The position numbers and the translations under genes are program-made. Below, piece by piece: positions 10,070-21,722 of a DNA stretch of 64,000 nt. Positions within the stretch are counted from its first letter, which is position 1, and every line of letters begins with the position of its first letter. Location: the NCBI GenBank assembly GCA_963930775.1, contig OZ005689.1, positions 21,085,262 through 21,149,261 on the forward strand. The letters are read 5' to 3'. The stretch comes from Cliona cf. orientalis. Lineage: Eukaryota; Porifera; Demospongiae; Clionaida; Clionaidae. The notes under the pieces were generated by a model. The model was not told the DNA's origin, made no database searches, and saw only the letters and a list, made by a program, of their open reading frames with translations.

Positions 10070-10345
10070 TGTGAACCGGATTTGGGAAAACCCTCCGTAT
10101 GGGATCCGTGCGCAATTCGCACAATGCGCGCTCAGGTCGAAATTTGTCAAAGTCCAGATTTTGTCATAATATACAAGTCGAACAACCCTTCTTCTAAATG
10201 TTGCCATCTTCTACGGAGGCTAGCCGTGCTATACGAAGGCGAGATAAGCCTTCATTTTTGACCCACCTAGTCGGCACAGCCACCGTACACGGAGCCCGTT
10301 GCTATTGGTGCTAATTAGAATTCTCTACCTATATACAGCTGATTG
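10070..10345 (+). mobile_element. Solo end of the TGTGACCGG-TIR family (2)
   Basis: Starts tgtgaaccggatttggg (one extra a compared with the consensus) and continues with aaaccctccgtatgggatcc. The next 250 bp match the reverse complement of 38540-38857, including the ggatccgtgcgc and ctccgtgta..caacgggctc segments, to about ctctacctatatacag. No gene. Confidence 0.65.
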
Positions 10346-10564
10346 CACCAAATTTGCCACCTGGCAAAAGGCAGAGGACCACACTAATTAGTTGATGGTT
10401 AACCCAAACCAAACATTGGTACTTCCACGCCCCCCATGACAGATGCATGCCAAAGGAAATTAGCTAGTCTTGTGATGCACACATTTGCGCGCGCTTAGTT
10501 AGAATCTCAGTTCAGATTAATTTTTGAGCTGTCTACATCGAGAGAGGGCCGACTTTTGGATATC

Positions 10565-11712
10565 ATGGCGAATCCCTTTCATGTCCCCAACACTTCCATG
10601 AGACAAGCCTACTATTTGGGATCTCAAGCTATGGATCTTAGAGCACAAACTTCCAGCAGCTACTCAGTTTCGTGGCCATGTTGTTTCACCGGGCATGCTT
10701 GGTGTACATCGACTCTCATATCATCCGGGCATTCAAGAGGGACCCACAATGATGGTAAGCTTTTACTATTCAAAGTATTATTACTGTCTCAGTGCTATGT
10801 GAGCTACATGATTGTACAAGTGTGCATTAATAAGAGTTCAGGGTGCATGACACTGTGTGTGTGCATGTGTGCGTGCATGATAACTACACATTGCTTTTTA
10901 TGTTTGTATGGCAGATAGAAGACGGGGAGGGGAAGATTTAAATATTGAGTCAAGGTCATTAATCCTAAAGCTAAGGAGTCAATTGTCATCGACTGGCATG
11001 GAATAAAGGAAAAATTTGTCGTGGCTGACTTGAAGGAGAAACTTGTCAACACTCTTGGTGCACATCTTCCCGAGTTGTTGGATGAATTTAACAGCGGGTA
11101 TTTTCATGGCCGACCACAAACAAAAAGTTGGATTCTATCTGAACATGACCTTCAAGCTATGTATGCCACTGCGAGCAAGGAGATTGCTTTGTGGTGTGAT
11201 GGAGAGCCAAGATATGAGCGGAAAGAAATGCAAGAAGACAAAATTAATGATGAAGAAGAAGGTGATGAGGAGGGATCAAGTATCAGTAAACGAACAAAAT
11301 CTGCAAGTGCTGAGGAAAAAGCTTGAAGGAATACAAAATCCATTCTGATGATTATGACTATGGCCAGTACAGACTGTGGGCAAGATTGATCAAGAATAAT
11401 CAGTGGAAAGATTTTAATAATCCACCAAATCTGCCCATGATAACAGGAAAAGTTTTGCGTAAAGAAAAGGGTGGTAATGCAGTGACAGTCTACGCTAAGA
11501 CCGCCTTAATTGGCTCTGGAATGCAGTTTGAGCAGCTGTACAGTAGTATATGGGCGACCGCATGGTGGAATAATGCATGTACTAAAATTTTCGAACGTGA
11601 AAACAAGGTGACACCACCAGTAGATACAAAGCGACTCCCAAGAATCTCTGAATATAAGACATATACTACAATAAATTCAGCACACAAGACAAATCCAAGG
11701 TCAAGTCAGTAG
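10565..11712 (+). pseudogene. Partner gene of the DD34E transposon, copy C (orphan, broken)
   Basis: Exon 1 is 10565-10753 (MANPFHVPNTSMRQAYY), Ser/Tyr-rich, ending at a gtaagct donor. Exon 2 starts after the ag at about 10914. The beta-grasp-like domain runs from VKVINPKAKE to IALWCDGE, but a TGA stands just before VKVINP. A frameshift near 11320 separates it from LWARLIKNNQW..PPNLPMITG. The SHOCT-like end is missing: after about 11550 the sequence turns into another repeat (similar to 17310-17440), then the non-LTR element. No transposase lies opposite it, unlike the other three copies, so this is an orphan. Confidence 0.5.
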
Positions 11713-11719
11713 CTATCAT

Positions 11720-14700
11720 GTGCAACAGTTGAAAAAACTAGAAGAAGAGTGGAATAGAGTATCCCTCCAGATCAATTGGAAATTGGAGCTATGCACTAAA
11801 CCAAAAAATGATTCCGTTACCTCCAATCCGTCACCCGCTGCAAATGCTACTCACACTATCACGCTCAGTGCAGAGGGCACTTCCTGTTCCTCGAATGAGA
11901 CAGCTGACGGGAGTACCACCTGTACAACCACCAACCACCCTTGATACAGCTGCTGCATCCCCAACATGCTCAAGTAAATCTGCAAATCAACCCACTCGGT
12001 CTCTAATTTCCACCAATAAGTCTTTTTTTGGAGCAGGATCAGCTCCCTCAGCAAATAACCTAACTGACCCTCCTCAAGGGACATTCAGTAAGTGTAAGAA
12101 GTTGAATTCGAATTTTTCTGTGTTATATTTCAATGCTAGGAGTCTATTGCCAAAAGTTGATTGCCTACGTACCGTTGCTACAGTGCATTCACCAGATTGC
12201 ATATGTATCGTTGAAACATGGTTGAATGGTGATATTTTTGACAGTGAACTTTGTATAGAAGGTTATGATATTATTCGTCTGGACCGTAACAGACACGGAG
12301 GAGGTGTTTTAATTTATGTTTCTTCTACTTATAGTCATAATGTTTTGTACTCTGGTTCACCTGAATTAGAACTTATTATTGTTTCAATTTGTACTACAGT
12401 ACCTATTATCATAGCGCTTTTTTACAGGCCTCCCAGTTCTACTTACAGTATACTTGATAACCTTCTAACTGTTCTCTGTACCCATGTTAGGGCTTCGTTC
12501 TCACACAACCTTATTCTCCTTGGAGATTTCAATATTAATTTTTTAAATAATTCCCACCCTCTGTTTACAAAATTGCTCATTGTTACCTCTAGTCTTTCCT
12601 TGTCTCAAATTGTCTCTGAACTTACACATCTCTCACCCACCCTTAATTCCCTTATTGATCTTGTGTTTTTATCTTCACCCGAGAACCTGTCATCATGCGT
12701 GACCCTACCTCCTTTGGCCAATTCTGACCACCTGGGAGTTTCATTTTCGATCAAGAATTGCAAGTCTACGCTTACCAGTGTAAGAAAAGCGAGGAAAGTT
12801 TGGAGATATGCTTATGCGAACTTTGATATGGCACATGAGATGATCTCTGAGATCGACTGGGATTCAGTTTTCTCCAGCAAAGATATTGATGTATGTTGGG
12901 CTAACTGGCAGTCTATTTTTCTATTCCCCACTCTGTTCTGAAATCACGTAAGAACCTCCCTTGGCTGACAAAAGAAATAATCCAGGCCATGAGAAGGCGA
13001 AATTCCTTATTTCGTGCTGCAAATAAATCAGGTAGTGATGTTACCTTGAGGAAATACAAAGCAGAGAGGAATAAAGTAGTTTACTTATTACGAACAACTA
13101 AGGCTGCATATTTTCAGAAGGTTGGATCCTCCAACTCGAAAGAGTTTTGGAAAGCAGTGAAGCTAGTCAACAGGCGGTGCAGTTCTAAAAGATGGATCTT
13201 CCTTGATCACTACGGATCATGGAAAAGCACAGTTACTCAATGACTTCTTCCATAGTTGTTTTAATCGTTCCTGTGACCCATTGAGTAGCCCAGACCCAAT
13301 TGAGTCAAACAATTGTCCATCTGATCTCCTCTGCACTGAAAACCAAATCACTGATCTCCTACTCTCGCTGAACACATCCAAATCTACTGGACCTGACAGT
13401 ATATCTGCTACCATGCTGCAATCAACCGCTATCTCTATTGCACCCAGCCTAACAAAGTTATTTAATCTATCTATCACATCTGGTTGTTTCCCTAGTGGCT
13501 GGAAATGTGCAAGAATAACACCGATTTTCAAGTCTGCCGATCCAGCCCTACCCTCAAATTACCGCCCAATATCGATTCTTCCTATCGTGAGCAAGGTACT
13601 GGAACGCCATATCTATAATCTTGTGTTCAATCACCTGGCTATCTCTTCACCAATTTCTGTATCCCAATGGGGTTTCATGCCGAATAGATCGACAACCTCA
13701 GCATTGTGTACTCTATCTCACGACTGCTTGAGATGTCTAGATGATGGAAATGAAATTGGTTCAGTTTTCTTCGACCTGCGTAAAGCTTTTGACAGTGTGC
13801 CACATGCTCCCCTACTGGATAAATTATCAGCTTTGCAATTAAACGAGTACTTACTGCAATGGATTCATAGTTATTTAGCCAATCGGTCCCAAACTGTGGT
13901 TGTTGGAGGTGAAGAATCTATCATGCTACCTGTAGTCTCGGGGGTACCCCAAGGATCAGTTTTGGGACCCCTACTGTTCTTAATCTATATTAATGATATA
14001 GTAACACATATCTCACCATCCAGCAAAATTGCTTTATTTGCCGATGACATCGCTTTATATCGCAGTATTTCCTCCTCTAACGACTATATAATATTGCAGT
14101 CTGACATCACTGCTATCGGAAAACTGGTCAACCCTACATGCAAATAAGTGTTGTTTTATGCTAATTACTCGGAAACGTCTACATTCTATTCTTCCTCCAC
14201 GACTCTATATCGCCCCTGAGATAGAGTTGCCACAAGTAAACTCCGTGAAATACCTTGGCATCCAGTTCGCAATAGACATGTCTTGGTCCACCCACATAGC
14301 TAACATCTGTGCAAGACACGCAAGCTTATTGGACTTATGTATCGCCAATTCCATCTCTGTAATCCTGAAACAGCACTAAACATCTACAAAGCATTTATTC
14401 GACCACACATGGAATATGCCTCTATTATGTGGGATCCTTATCGCTGTAAAGATATCCGAATGTTGGAGAATACCCAGAAATTTGCCTTAAGAGTATGTTT
14501 TAAGGACTGGTTTACCCAGTATGATGACCTGCTGGAGCGTGCCAACCTATCTACACTCGCGAGTCGCCGTAAGCAGGCTAAGCTCTGCCACCTATTCAAA
14601 ATACTCCATGGCCTGACAGACTGTCGATGTGCTCCCATTAACTATAAAAGGTCGAAATATAACACAAGACAGGTCAGTAACTTTTCACTCCAAGATCTCC

Positions 14701-14940
14701 CTAGCAATACCTATCAATTTCTTTCTTCTTTCTATCCATATCCCTGTGGAATTCGTTACCCCCCAGTAACCAAACTCTCACTACATTATATTCATTTAAA
14801 CGTTCTTTGTCCTCACTTTAGTTATTGCATTTTTCTTTATTAATTAAAATTTAATAGTACCTTACCTAGTTTTAAATAGGTCATCATGCTTGTATTAGCT
14901 TCTGCTATTCATGTTGACCCCTGATATCAGCATCAGAAAT
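11720..14940 (+). mobile_element. CR1/L2-like non-LTR retrotransposon, degenerate
   Basis: Contains an APE-type endonuclease and a reverse transcriptase in several frames, with no LTRs. The 5' part (11720-12080) holds only a short charged ORF that could be the relic of ORF1. The 3' end is AT-rich and loses similarity to anything coding after 14843. I place the end near 14940, just before the tandem MITE array. Confidence 0.7.
11808..14843 (+). pseudogene. Endonuclease-reverse transcriptase of the non-LTR element
   Basis: The endonuclease (about 12100-12780) shows FNARSLLPKV, VETWL, GDFNINFL and NSDHLGV, the metal-binding and catalytic motifs of the EEP/APE fold, which nicks target DNA. The reverse transcriptase (13203-14147) shows GPDSIS, NYRPISIL, FDLRKAFDSVPH, VPQGSVLGPLLF and FADD, the catalytic Asp pair. 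The C-terminal part (14158-14843) has the RPHMEYASIMWDP block typical of CR1/L2-type proteins. Breaks occur at about 12940, 13220, 14145 and 14340. Without those breaks the length would suit a CR1/L2 ORF2. The clade call is from motif style, not a tree. Confidence 0.8.
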
Positions 14941-16158
14941 TATTATATACAAAATTACACACTAAGTAGAAAAAAAAACAATATTTTAAATAATTAATTC
15001 AGGGGGGAATTGGGAGCACTTGGGGACATAATTTTTGCACGGGCACGCAGAATGGATCGAAACTACCTTGGGGAATTTTGATTCACGCCTTAGAAATAAA
15101 GTTACGGCCCTTTGAAGTTCTCCCATATGTTTGTATAGGAAGCCATGCATTTGCAATGTTTTCCGCCCACGCGCTACGTGAGGGGCGGGGCCACGCGCGC
15201 ACACATTAACCTGACGACCATTACCCACTTTGATCAAAATTGATGTACAGGCTGCCTATGGCTCTACTATGCATCCAGCTCAACTATGTGGCAGTTTTCG
15301 AACAATTTTTTTTTTCTGCTTAGTGTTGTGGTCTCCTTGTTACACACTAAGTAGAAAAAAAAACAATATTTTAAATAATTAATTCAGGGGGGAATTGGGA
15401 GCACTTGGGGACATAATTTTTGCACAGGCACGCAGAATGGAGCGAAACTAGAGATTTGACCTTGGGGAATTTTGATTCACGCCTTAAAAATAAAGTTATG
15501 GCCCTTTGAAGTTCTCCCATATGTTTGTATAGGAAGCCATGCATTTGCAATGTTTTCCGCCCACGCGCTACGTGAGGGGCGGGGCCACGCGCGTACATTA
15601 TCCTGACGAGCACTACCCACTTTGACCAAAATTGATGTACAGGCTGCCTGCTTGCATTGTATGGCTCTACTATGCATCCAGCTCAACTATGTGGCAGTTT
15701 TCGAACAATTTTTTTTCTGCTTAGTGTTGTGGTCTCCTTGAAAAAAAAAAAATTACACACTAAGTAGAAAAAAAAAAAGAATTTAAATAATTAATGTAAT
15801 TCACTGAGGATTTGGGAGCACTTGGGGAGATATTTTTTACATGGGCACGCAGAATGGGTCAAAACTAGAATTTTGATGGCAGGGAATTTTGATTCACACC
15901 TTAGAATTAAAGTTATGGCACTTTGAAGTATTCCCATATGTTTATATAGGAAGCCATTCACTTGCAATGTTTGCCCATAAAAAAAATTACAGGTGCGCGG
16001 GGTACGTTGACGACCCTTTACCAAACATTGTATATATGGCTATTTGGATGCCTGCTTGCATTGTATGGCTCTACTATGCATCCAGCTCGACTGTGAGGTG
16101 GTTTTCGGACCATTTTTTCTGCTTAGTGTGTGGTCCCCTTGTTACACACTAAGTAGAA

Positions 16159-16181
16159 NNNNNNNNNNNNNNNNNNNNNNN
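16159..16181. other. Assembly gap (23 N)
   Basis: A run of N inside the start of the fourth MITE unit, just after agtagaa. The A-rich stretch expected there is a plausible reason for the gap. Confidence 0.99.
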
Positions 16182-16545
16182 GTATACTTTGTATACACAT
16201 GGGGCTACAAATATTTGATTTTTTGAGTGGCCTTGTGCATGCAGATAAAAGTTCGACATTGATCCTGAGTTCATGATCTGGCAGTTAAACTGGCTCGCAG
16301 GATATCTGCAGTCTCTGCATTGCGAGTAGGTGGGGTCAACGTGCAGCATGCCAAAACATGATATGGCGTGTGCGCAAAACTCACCAGGTGAAGTGTGCAT
16401 TCTCCTGATGATCTGTTCCTCTTCTGAAGGCAGCCACCTGAAGATGTATACCTTATAGGGTCACACTACAACTCTACCTTAGTCTAACATGACTCTGTTA
16501 TGTAAATTATTCACTCGATTGTGTGAATTTACTATGCAGGTATAA

Positions 16546-16960
16546 TACAGTGTAGTCAACTTAATTCAAATCCGCTTAAGACGAATTTTTGTCTAATTCA
16601 AATTCTTTCAGATTCCCTACATAGAGCTAATACATAAATTTGAATTGGTCTTTTCTCTTAATTAGAAAAATTACAGCCAAATTTAGCATAAAAAAGTACA
16701 CATAATATTATTTATATAAATATAGAATATAGATCACATGGAGATCACTACAATCCTCCTTGAGATGTGAAACTATAAGTATCTATTAAATAAATCATTC
16801 TCAGAACAATTCTAAAGCTTCATATAATATTATGGCTGAATGCTCCACTAATAAGCATTGCAGGGTCTCAAAACAGTAGTTTATATGGATCTCTGTAATT
16901 CAACTTTTCAAATATTTTTCATGAATTTTGAGATTCGATTACTAAGTGGACTACACTGTA
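16546..16960. mobile_element. pogo/Tigger-like MITE
   Basis: TA duplications at 16546-16547 and 16959-16960 bound inverted ends that begin CAGTGTAGTCaACTTA and CAGTGTAGTCcACTTA. The subterminal sequence with repeated attcaaatt words is typical of pogo-type non-autonomous elements. It sits inside the fourth tandem MITE unit. No ORF. Confidence 0.8.
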
Positions 16961-17029
16961 CTTATGTGCCGCACTTTTTTTTTCTGCTTAGTGTGCACGG
17001 TAGCTTGAAAAAAAAAAAAAAAAAAACAG

Positions 17030-17930
17030 AACCTACAGGCTCACAACAAAAACATCCAATATCACAACAAAAAAAACATCAGCTCCCTGGATACATTTTA
17101 GGTCCATTAGAGGTTTAATGCCATGTGCACAAGAGGAGAGTACAAGTTCACCATAACCCATTGACGGGCCACAGGCAAGCTATATACACACAAGCTCTTA
17201 ACATCATCGACATCACCACGTGCCCTTAATGCAGGAACAGTGATCCAAATGAGAAGTGGACAAAGTGGTTGACCAAAGTTTGTTCCAGTGACTGACTTTG
17301 GATTTATCCGAGGAAGAGAAAAGACGAGAACAGTACCATCGATAGAAGGCAACTCCCAAAAGTATCTAAATACAAGAAAAAGTATACAAAATGTACTCTA
17401 TTGCATTAGCACACAAGACAAATCCAAGGTCAAGTCAATATCATGTGCAATAAAAACGGCAGGCTCACAACAATCCATGATAAAACATCCAATGTAATAA
17501 ATAAGCTCACAGAATAATAGAAAACACATTAACTCACAGGATAAATTGTAGGGTCCAGTAAAGAGAGTCAATGCCATACCATGTGCAAGAGAGGAGAGTG
17601 CAGGTTCACAATCCATTAACGGGCCATAGACAAGTGCATCATGCTACACCCAAGCTGTTCACACCACCAACATCCGACGGCGCCACATACCGTTAATAAT
17701 GCAGGGGCAGTGATCCCAACGAGAGTGGAGGACAAAGCAGTTGACCAAGGCTCATCTCAGGCTGGAGACATATACACAATCTCTCCATGCACACAGTGAC
17801 CGACAACATTGGATTTATCCGAGGCGACACCAACCACCAGTAGATAGAAAGTGACTCCCAAGAATCTCTGAATAAGAAAAATTATACATAATAAACTCGA
17901 TGGATATAATAATTATTAAATAGAGCTCAT
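17030..17930. repeat. Imperfect ~430 bp tandem duplication
   Basis: 17030-17400 and 17460-17890 share blocks such as acaggctcacaaca, gtgcaagagaggagagt, attaacgggcca, gatttatccgagg and gactcccaagaatctc. A shorter piece also appears at 11600-11705 (cacaagacaaatccaaggtc). No coding signal. Confidence 0.6.
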
Positions 17931-18255
17931 AGAGCACATACCATGAAGTGACATCGTTCTCAGTTGCTCTGCATGAATAAACGAAGATTCTTTTCGGACA
18001 ACTTAACTGTTCGGTAAAACTTGCCGACGTTTCGACTAGATGCTCTAGTCATCCTCAGGGCAAAAGTGAAGCGAGGTGCGAAAAGGGGTGGTGCTCTTAT
18101 AGGCGTGGCTACTGCGCTCGCGTGCCCATGCGGCCGGGTGCAGAGGGTGGAGCGCTTGAAGGTGGTGGTGAGGTGATCCTCTTCCTCTTGCAGGTTCTCC
18201 TTCCGTAGAGTGACGTTCCTGGCCCTGTCGAAGAGACTCCTGACGGCTGCCCTCT

Positions 18256-18966
18256 TTGCACTTGCTGGGTGGTGGGAAACAGAACGGTTATCCCTTACCC
18301 TTCATCCGTGCCATCTCCTCTTCCATACAGGAACCACCAACGCCACCGGAGGAGGAGTCGGATGAGGAGCCAGACGACGAAGGATCCCAGGAGGATGAGA
18401 GGAAACCACCACTGGCAGTCATCCCATACGTAAGCGGTGTGAGTGAGCGGATCAGGAAGGCCTGCGAGAAGTTCGACCTACGGGTTGTCTTCAAATCGGG
18501 CTCAACTCTCCGCTCACTGCTCACCAAAGTGAAGGACCCCCTCCCCAAGGAGAAACTGGCAGGTGTGGTCTACCAGATCCCCTGCCAGTGTGGTAAGGTG
18601 TACGTTGGGGAAACGCAGAGACGCCTAGAGACGCGAGTCAAGGAGCATCGGGATGCATGCAACAAGGGGGACACGTGGAAGTCTGCCATAGCCGAGCACC
18701 AGTGGGACCAGCAACATCAAGTGGATTGGGACGCAATCAGAGTGCTGGACAGGGCCGCCAGACCTGTCCAGCTAAAGGTAAAGGAAGCCTTGCACATCGA
18801 GAAGACCCCGGCAAACAACAGGCTTAATCGAGACGGGGGCTACGAGCTACCAGGTTGTTGGATCGCGGCGATGAAGAAACTAGGGGGTGGGGGCAACCGC
18901 GCTAGCGCTAATCGTGCCGGCGCTCCACCCTCTGCACCCGGCCGCATGGGCACGCGAGCGCAGTAG
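18256..18966 (+). CDS. GIY-YIG endonuclease part of a Penelope-like protein (truncated)
   Basis: A 236-residue ORF. Residues about 55-100 (VSGVSERIRKACEKFDLRVV, then GSTLRSLLTKVKDPLPK) match the linker that follows the reverse transcriptase in Penelope-like proteins. Then comes the GIY-YIG nuclease core: GVVYQIPCQCGKVYVGETQR with the Tyr pair spaced as GVVY..KVYVG, the Arg in ETRVKEH, and a downstream Glu in SAIAEHQW/KEALHIE. In intact elements this nuclease nicks target DNA for reverse transcription. The upstream reverse transcriptase is gone; the first ~45 residues come from pseudo-LTR and junction sequence, so the ATG at 18256 is probably not the original start. Confidence 0.85.
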   Translation: MHLLGGGKQNGYPLPFIRAISSSIQEPPTPPEEESDEEPDDEGSQEDERKPPLAVIPYVSGVSERIRKACEKFDLRVVFKSGSTLRSLLTKVKDPLPKEKLAGVVYQIPCQCGKVYVGETQRRLETRVKEHRDACNKGDTWKSAIAEHQWDQQHQVDWDAIRVLDRAARPVQLKVKEALHIEKTPANNRLNRDGGYELPGCWIAAMKKLGGGGNRASANRAGAPPSAPGRMGTRAQ

Positions 18967-19009
18967 CCACACCTATAAGAGCACCACCCCTTTTCGCACC
19001 TCGCTTCAC

Positions 19010-19052
19010 TTTTGCCCTGAGGATGACTAGAGCATCTAGTCGAAACGTCGGC
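19010..19052 (+). ncRNA. Candidate hammerhead ribozyme motif in the Penelope pseudo-LTR
   Basis: CTGAGGA at 19017-19023 fits the hammerhead CUGANGA box. A perfect hairpin (gactag..ctagtc) follows and then GAAA at 19042-19045. Penelope-like elements are known to carry minimal hammerhead motifs in their pseudo-LTRs. The mirror copy is on the minus strand at about 18060-18028. The cleavage triplet and helix III are not clearly defined, so this is a candidate. Confidence 0.45.
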
Positions 19053-19399
19053 AAGTTTTACCGAACAGTTAAGTTGTCCGAAAAGAATCTTCGTTTATTC
19101 AGCACATACCATACCCCGCGTGCTTGTGTAGCTTTTCAGCTGTATGAATGTGCATAAAAATAATAATTATTACTAGATAATAGCTATTTAGAACTGTTCC
19201 TCTCAGACAACAACAGTGTGCTTTTTATGTAGACATCATCATTATCCTGTGTACACAGGTATATTCAGACTGTGTCATCACTGAGGATCTTGATCTTCAT
19301 ACCTGCAGGAGAGAATTATAGTAGTAAAAGATGTCATAGGTAGTGCTATTGGCAGGGATTGATTTATTGTGGTGGTAAACGCTGAGGTATGATGAATTT

Positions 19400-20160
19400 T
19401 CATCCTTGTTGGGATTTTGATTTACTGACGTGCTGGTGGTTCTAACTTCAGAGGCCATCTTTGAAGTACCCTCGCGGGTGGCTTGTGAAGTAGCAGTAGA
19501 TATATCGGAGACCAACTTTGAAGTACCCAAGGTAGGTGGCTATGAGGCTTTACCCTAAAGGTCGTCTTTGAACTACCGCAAAGGTAGGTGACCGTAAGGC
19601 TATCTTCACTGACCATCTTAGAACTACCCTTAAGTGGGTGGTCTCTGAAGCAGTAGCAATACTTGACGAGTTCATCACCCTTGTTGGGACTTTGAAGTTG
19701 GCTTCACCCAATTGGGATTTAGGAGATAAGAGTGAAGAATTGTACTGATGTGTTGGTGTATCCAATTTCAGAGGCCATCTTTGAAGTACCCAAGGTAGGT
19801 GGCCATGAGGCTTTACCCTAAAGGTCGTCTTTGAACTACCGTGAAGGTAGGTGACCGTAAGGCTATCCTTGTTGACCATCTTAGAACTACCCTTAAGTGG
19901 GTGGCCTCTGAAGCAATAGCAGATCCTTCATGAGTTCTTCACCCTTGTTGGGACTTCGAATTTGGCTTCACCCAATAGGGATTTAGGAGATAAGAGTGAA
20001 GATTTTGTGAGTGGTACTGATGTGTTGGGGTATACTTGAAGGGAGGTGACTGTGAGGCATAAAGCCGTCTTTGAACTACCATGAAGGTAGGTGGCCATAA
20101 GGCTGTCTTCATTGACCACCTTAGAACTTTCAAGTAGGTGGCTTTTGAAATTCTACTTGA
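19400..20160 (-). repeat. Hairpin-rich repeats in the Helentron 3' region, copy 1
   Basis: Read on the minus strand, a short motif recurs every 30-60 bp: cacc, a small hairpin such as taccttcacggta, then gttcaaaga. The hairpins vary (taccttg-ggta, acttaagggt, ccttgaggg-) while the flanks stay alike. Larger ~230 bp periods are also visible (19430-19660, 19760-19900, 19920-20130). The matching array in Helentron copy 2 is at 53400-54200. Confidence 0.7.
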
Positions 20161-20464
20161 TACATATTTAATTTATATCTTATGTAGGGAAAAATGAATT
20201 ACAATGAATTAAGTTAATAGTTACTCACCCTATACTATTATACTTACGATAATGCTCGATCTCCATCAAGATGAGATCAGATATGGAGTGAGATAGCTAT
20301 ACGAGTGGTATCACAGTTGTGGATGTAGATGGAAGTGTGTGATTTAAACTGCAGACTCGAATGGCAGACTTCAATCGGTTACTATAATACCATGTGTGTA
20401 CATAAAAGATACTTTATAAGCTATAATAATATTATTACTGTAGATATTATATACCTGATATGTG

Positions 20465-21195
20465 CTATATTTGGAATGATAAATAAGTGGCATCATGGTC
20501 CGAGTAGTATGTGTCGATGACATCTACAAAGCTGTTTTCTATGATGCCATTAAAATATATGTGGTCCAAAAGTGACCCGGAGTCTGTGGTGGGTACTTGA
20601 ACTAGCTGAGAAAATCCTCTGGATGTCATTAACTGGAGCAATCTGGATGAGTTTGACCTTAAAATATCTTCATTGAAGTTGCCAACAATAATGGTGGGCA
20701 CTATCTGGGGAAGATTTGTTAAATAGTCACCAATGAGAGACAAGAATGTGGCTAGATGTTGCTGTGGACATCTTTAGACTGCTATAATACACATTCTGCC
20801 CACAGAATGAGTGGAACTTGTATTTACAGTCAGTATTTCCAGCTGAGGTGGATGAGGGTCATTCATCCTAATAGGCTGTAATGATGAGGGGTACACTATC
20901 ATTATTCCACCCTTGGCTAGATCGTCAGTGCTAGTTTGGATACGATCCTGCCTGAAAACAGTACATTCTTCTGTCACAGGCAAATGGCTACTTTCAAGGT
21001 GCTGTCCAGGCTGCAGGAAGGTCTCAGTGAAGCACATGATGTCATAGCTTGATCTCTGATATCTTCATACTTTGCCAAGAATGAACGTACATTCAGATGA
21101 CTGATTTTCATCCAGCCATCCTTAGGTAGACTGAGTACCTTTGGTAGTGGTTGACTGGGGAGATTCTGTGTAGACAATCTTTTCATTTCACTCAC
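20465..21195 (-). pseudogene. Helentron copy 1: endonuclease (EEP) domain
   Basis: Three minus-strand pieces in changing frames: HLNVRSFLAKYEDI (21195 onward), MCFTETFLQPGQ (21037-20774), and IIVGNFNEDIL with YYSDHDATYLSF (20743-20465). These are the Asn, Glu, GxFN and SDH motifs of the exonuclease-endonuclease-phosphatase fold that Helentrons carry at the C-terminus behind the helicase. The same frame change after KYEDI is found in copy 2, so it is ancestral or marks a small intron. GNFN replaces the usual GDFN, losing a catalytic Asp. The final part before it is cut off at 21227 by a MITE. Confidence 0.75.
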
Positions 21196-21419
21196 AATAC
21201 TATCACTGACTTTGATGTTCTCATGTTTAACCGATTATACGCGGAATGTAGATCATATCATTACCCGTAACCGCTAAATTAATTTATGTAAAAATAGTGT
21301 ACTAGCTATTAGTCTTTGTACAGCGTCCTAGAACAGTTGTCATAGCTATGGACACTATTCACACGAAGGAGTCATTGTACAACCTTCGTAGTTAGTTACT
21401 TTAGCTTTGTATGTACATA

Positions 21420-21699
21420 TGTAAGGTCATGTGTAACGACCCTTTTCCAACTAGTTGCCATCTGACATCATATCCTGTATGCATGCATATAAAACCACTG
21501 GACTCTAGTCAGTCGGTCAGTTGAGTGTGCAGTTGAGTTGTGTTGAGTGTTCGTCCGTTGTGGTGTCATCTCTCTCTACCATCATCCATCTCTCTCTCTC
21601 TCTCTCTCTATGTATCGTATGTGTATAATGCTGCTATTTGAATAATAATATTAATATCTAAACCCTGTGAAGCGGCGTTGAAGGTGGCGAAGCGTTACA
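21420..21699 (+). repeat. 5' LTR
   Basis: Begins tgtaaggtcatg and ends gaagcgttaca. A TATA-like gcatataaaacc lies near 21490, followed by a CT repeat at about 21587-21612. It matches the 3' LTR except for two substitutions and the CT length. Confidence 0.95.
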
Positions 21700-21722
21700 T
21701 TTGGCGACCCTGCCAGGATCTC
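21700..21722 (+). other. Primer binding site (candidate)
   Basis: tttggcgaccctgccaggat begins immediately after the 5' LTR, the expected place and TGGCGAC style for a tRNA primer site. I cannot assign the tRNA. Confidence 0.6.

Larger units (their letters stand above)
14955..17007. repeat. Tandem array of four MITE-like units (385-450 bp)
   Basis: Units start at 14955, 15340, 15753 and 16142, each with ttacacactaagtagaaaa, and end with ttttctgcttagtgt followed by a short gtggtctccttg-like tail. The ends are inverted repeats (acactaagyagaaaaaaa). Interiors of the first three are alike (for example aagttatggccctttgaagt). The fourth contains the N gap and a 415 bp pogo-like insertion; without it the unit is about 450 bp. 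The CACTA start hints at the CACTA superfamily, but no clean 3 bp duplication is visible. Confidence 0.75.
17945..19101 (+). mobile_element. Penelope-like element, 5' truncated, with inverted terminal repeats
   Basis: An 11 bp duplication GCACATACCAT flanks it (17934-17944 and 19102-19112); copy 2 of the Helentron has a single uninterrupted version at 54515. About 170 bp at each side (17975-18150 and 18920-19100) are inverted repeats of each other, the known pseudo-LTR arrangement of Penelope-like elements. Only the C-terminal coding part remains between them. Confidence 0.85.

Noticed and set aside
14955-16141. CRISPR-like array (spaced repeats)
   Set aside because: Units are ~385 bp with inverted ends and similar interiors; these are MITEs in a eukaryotic context.
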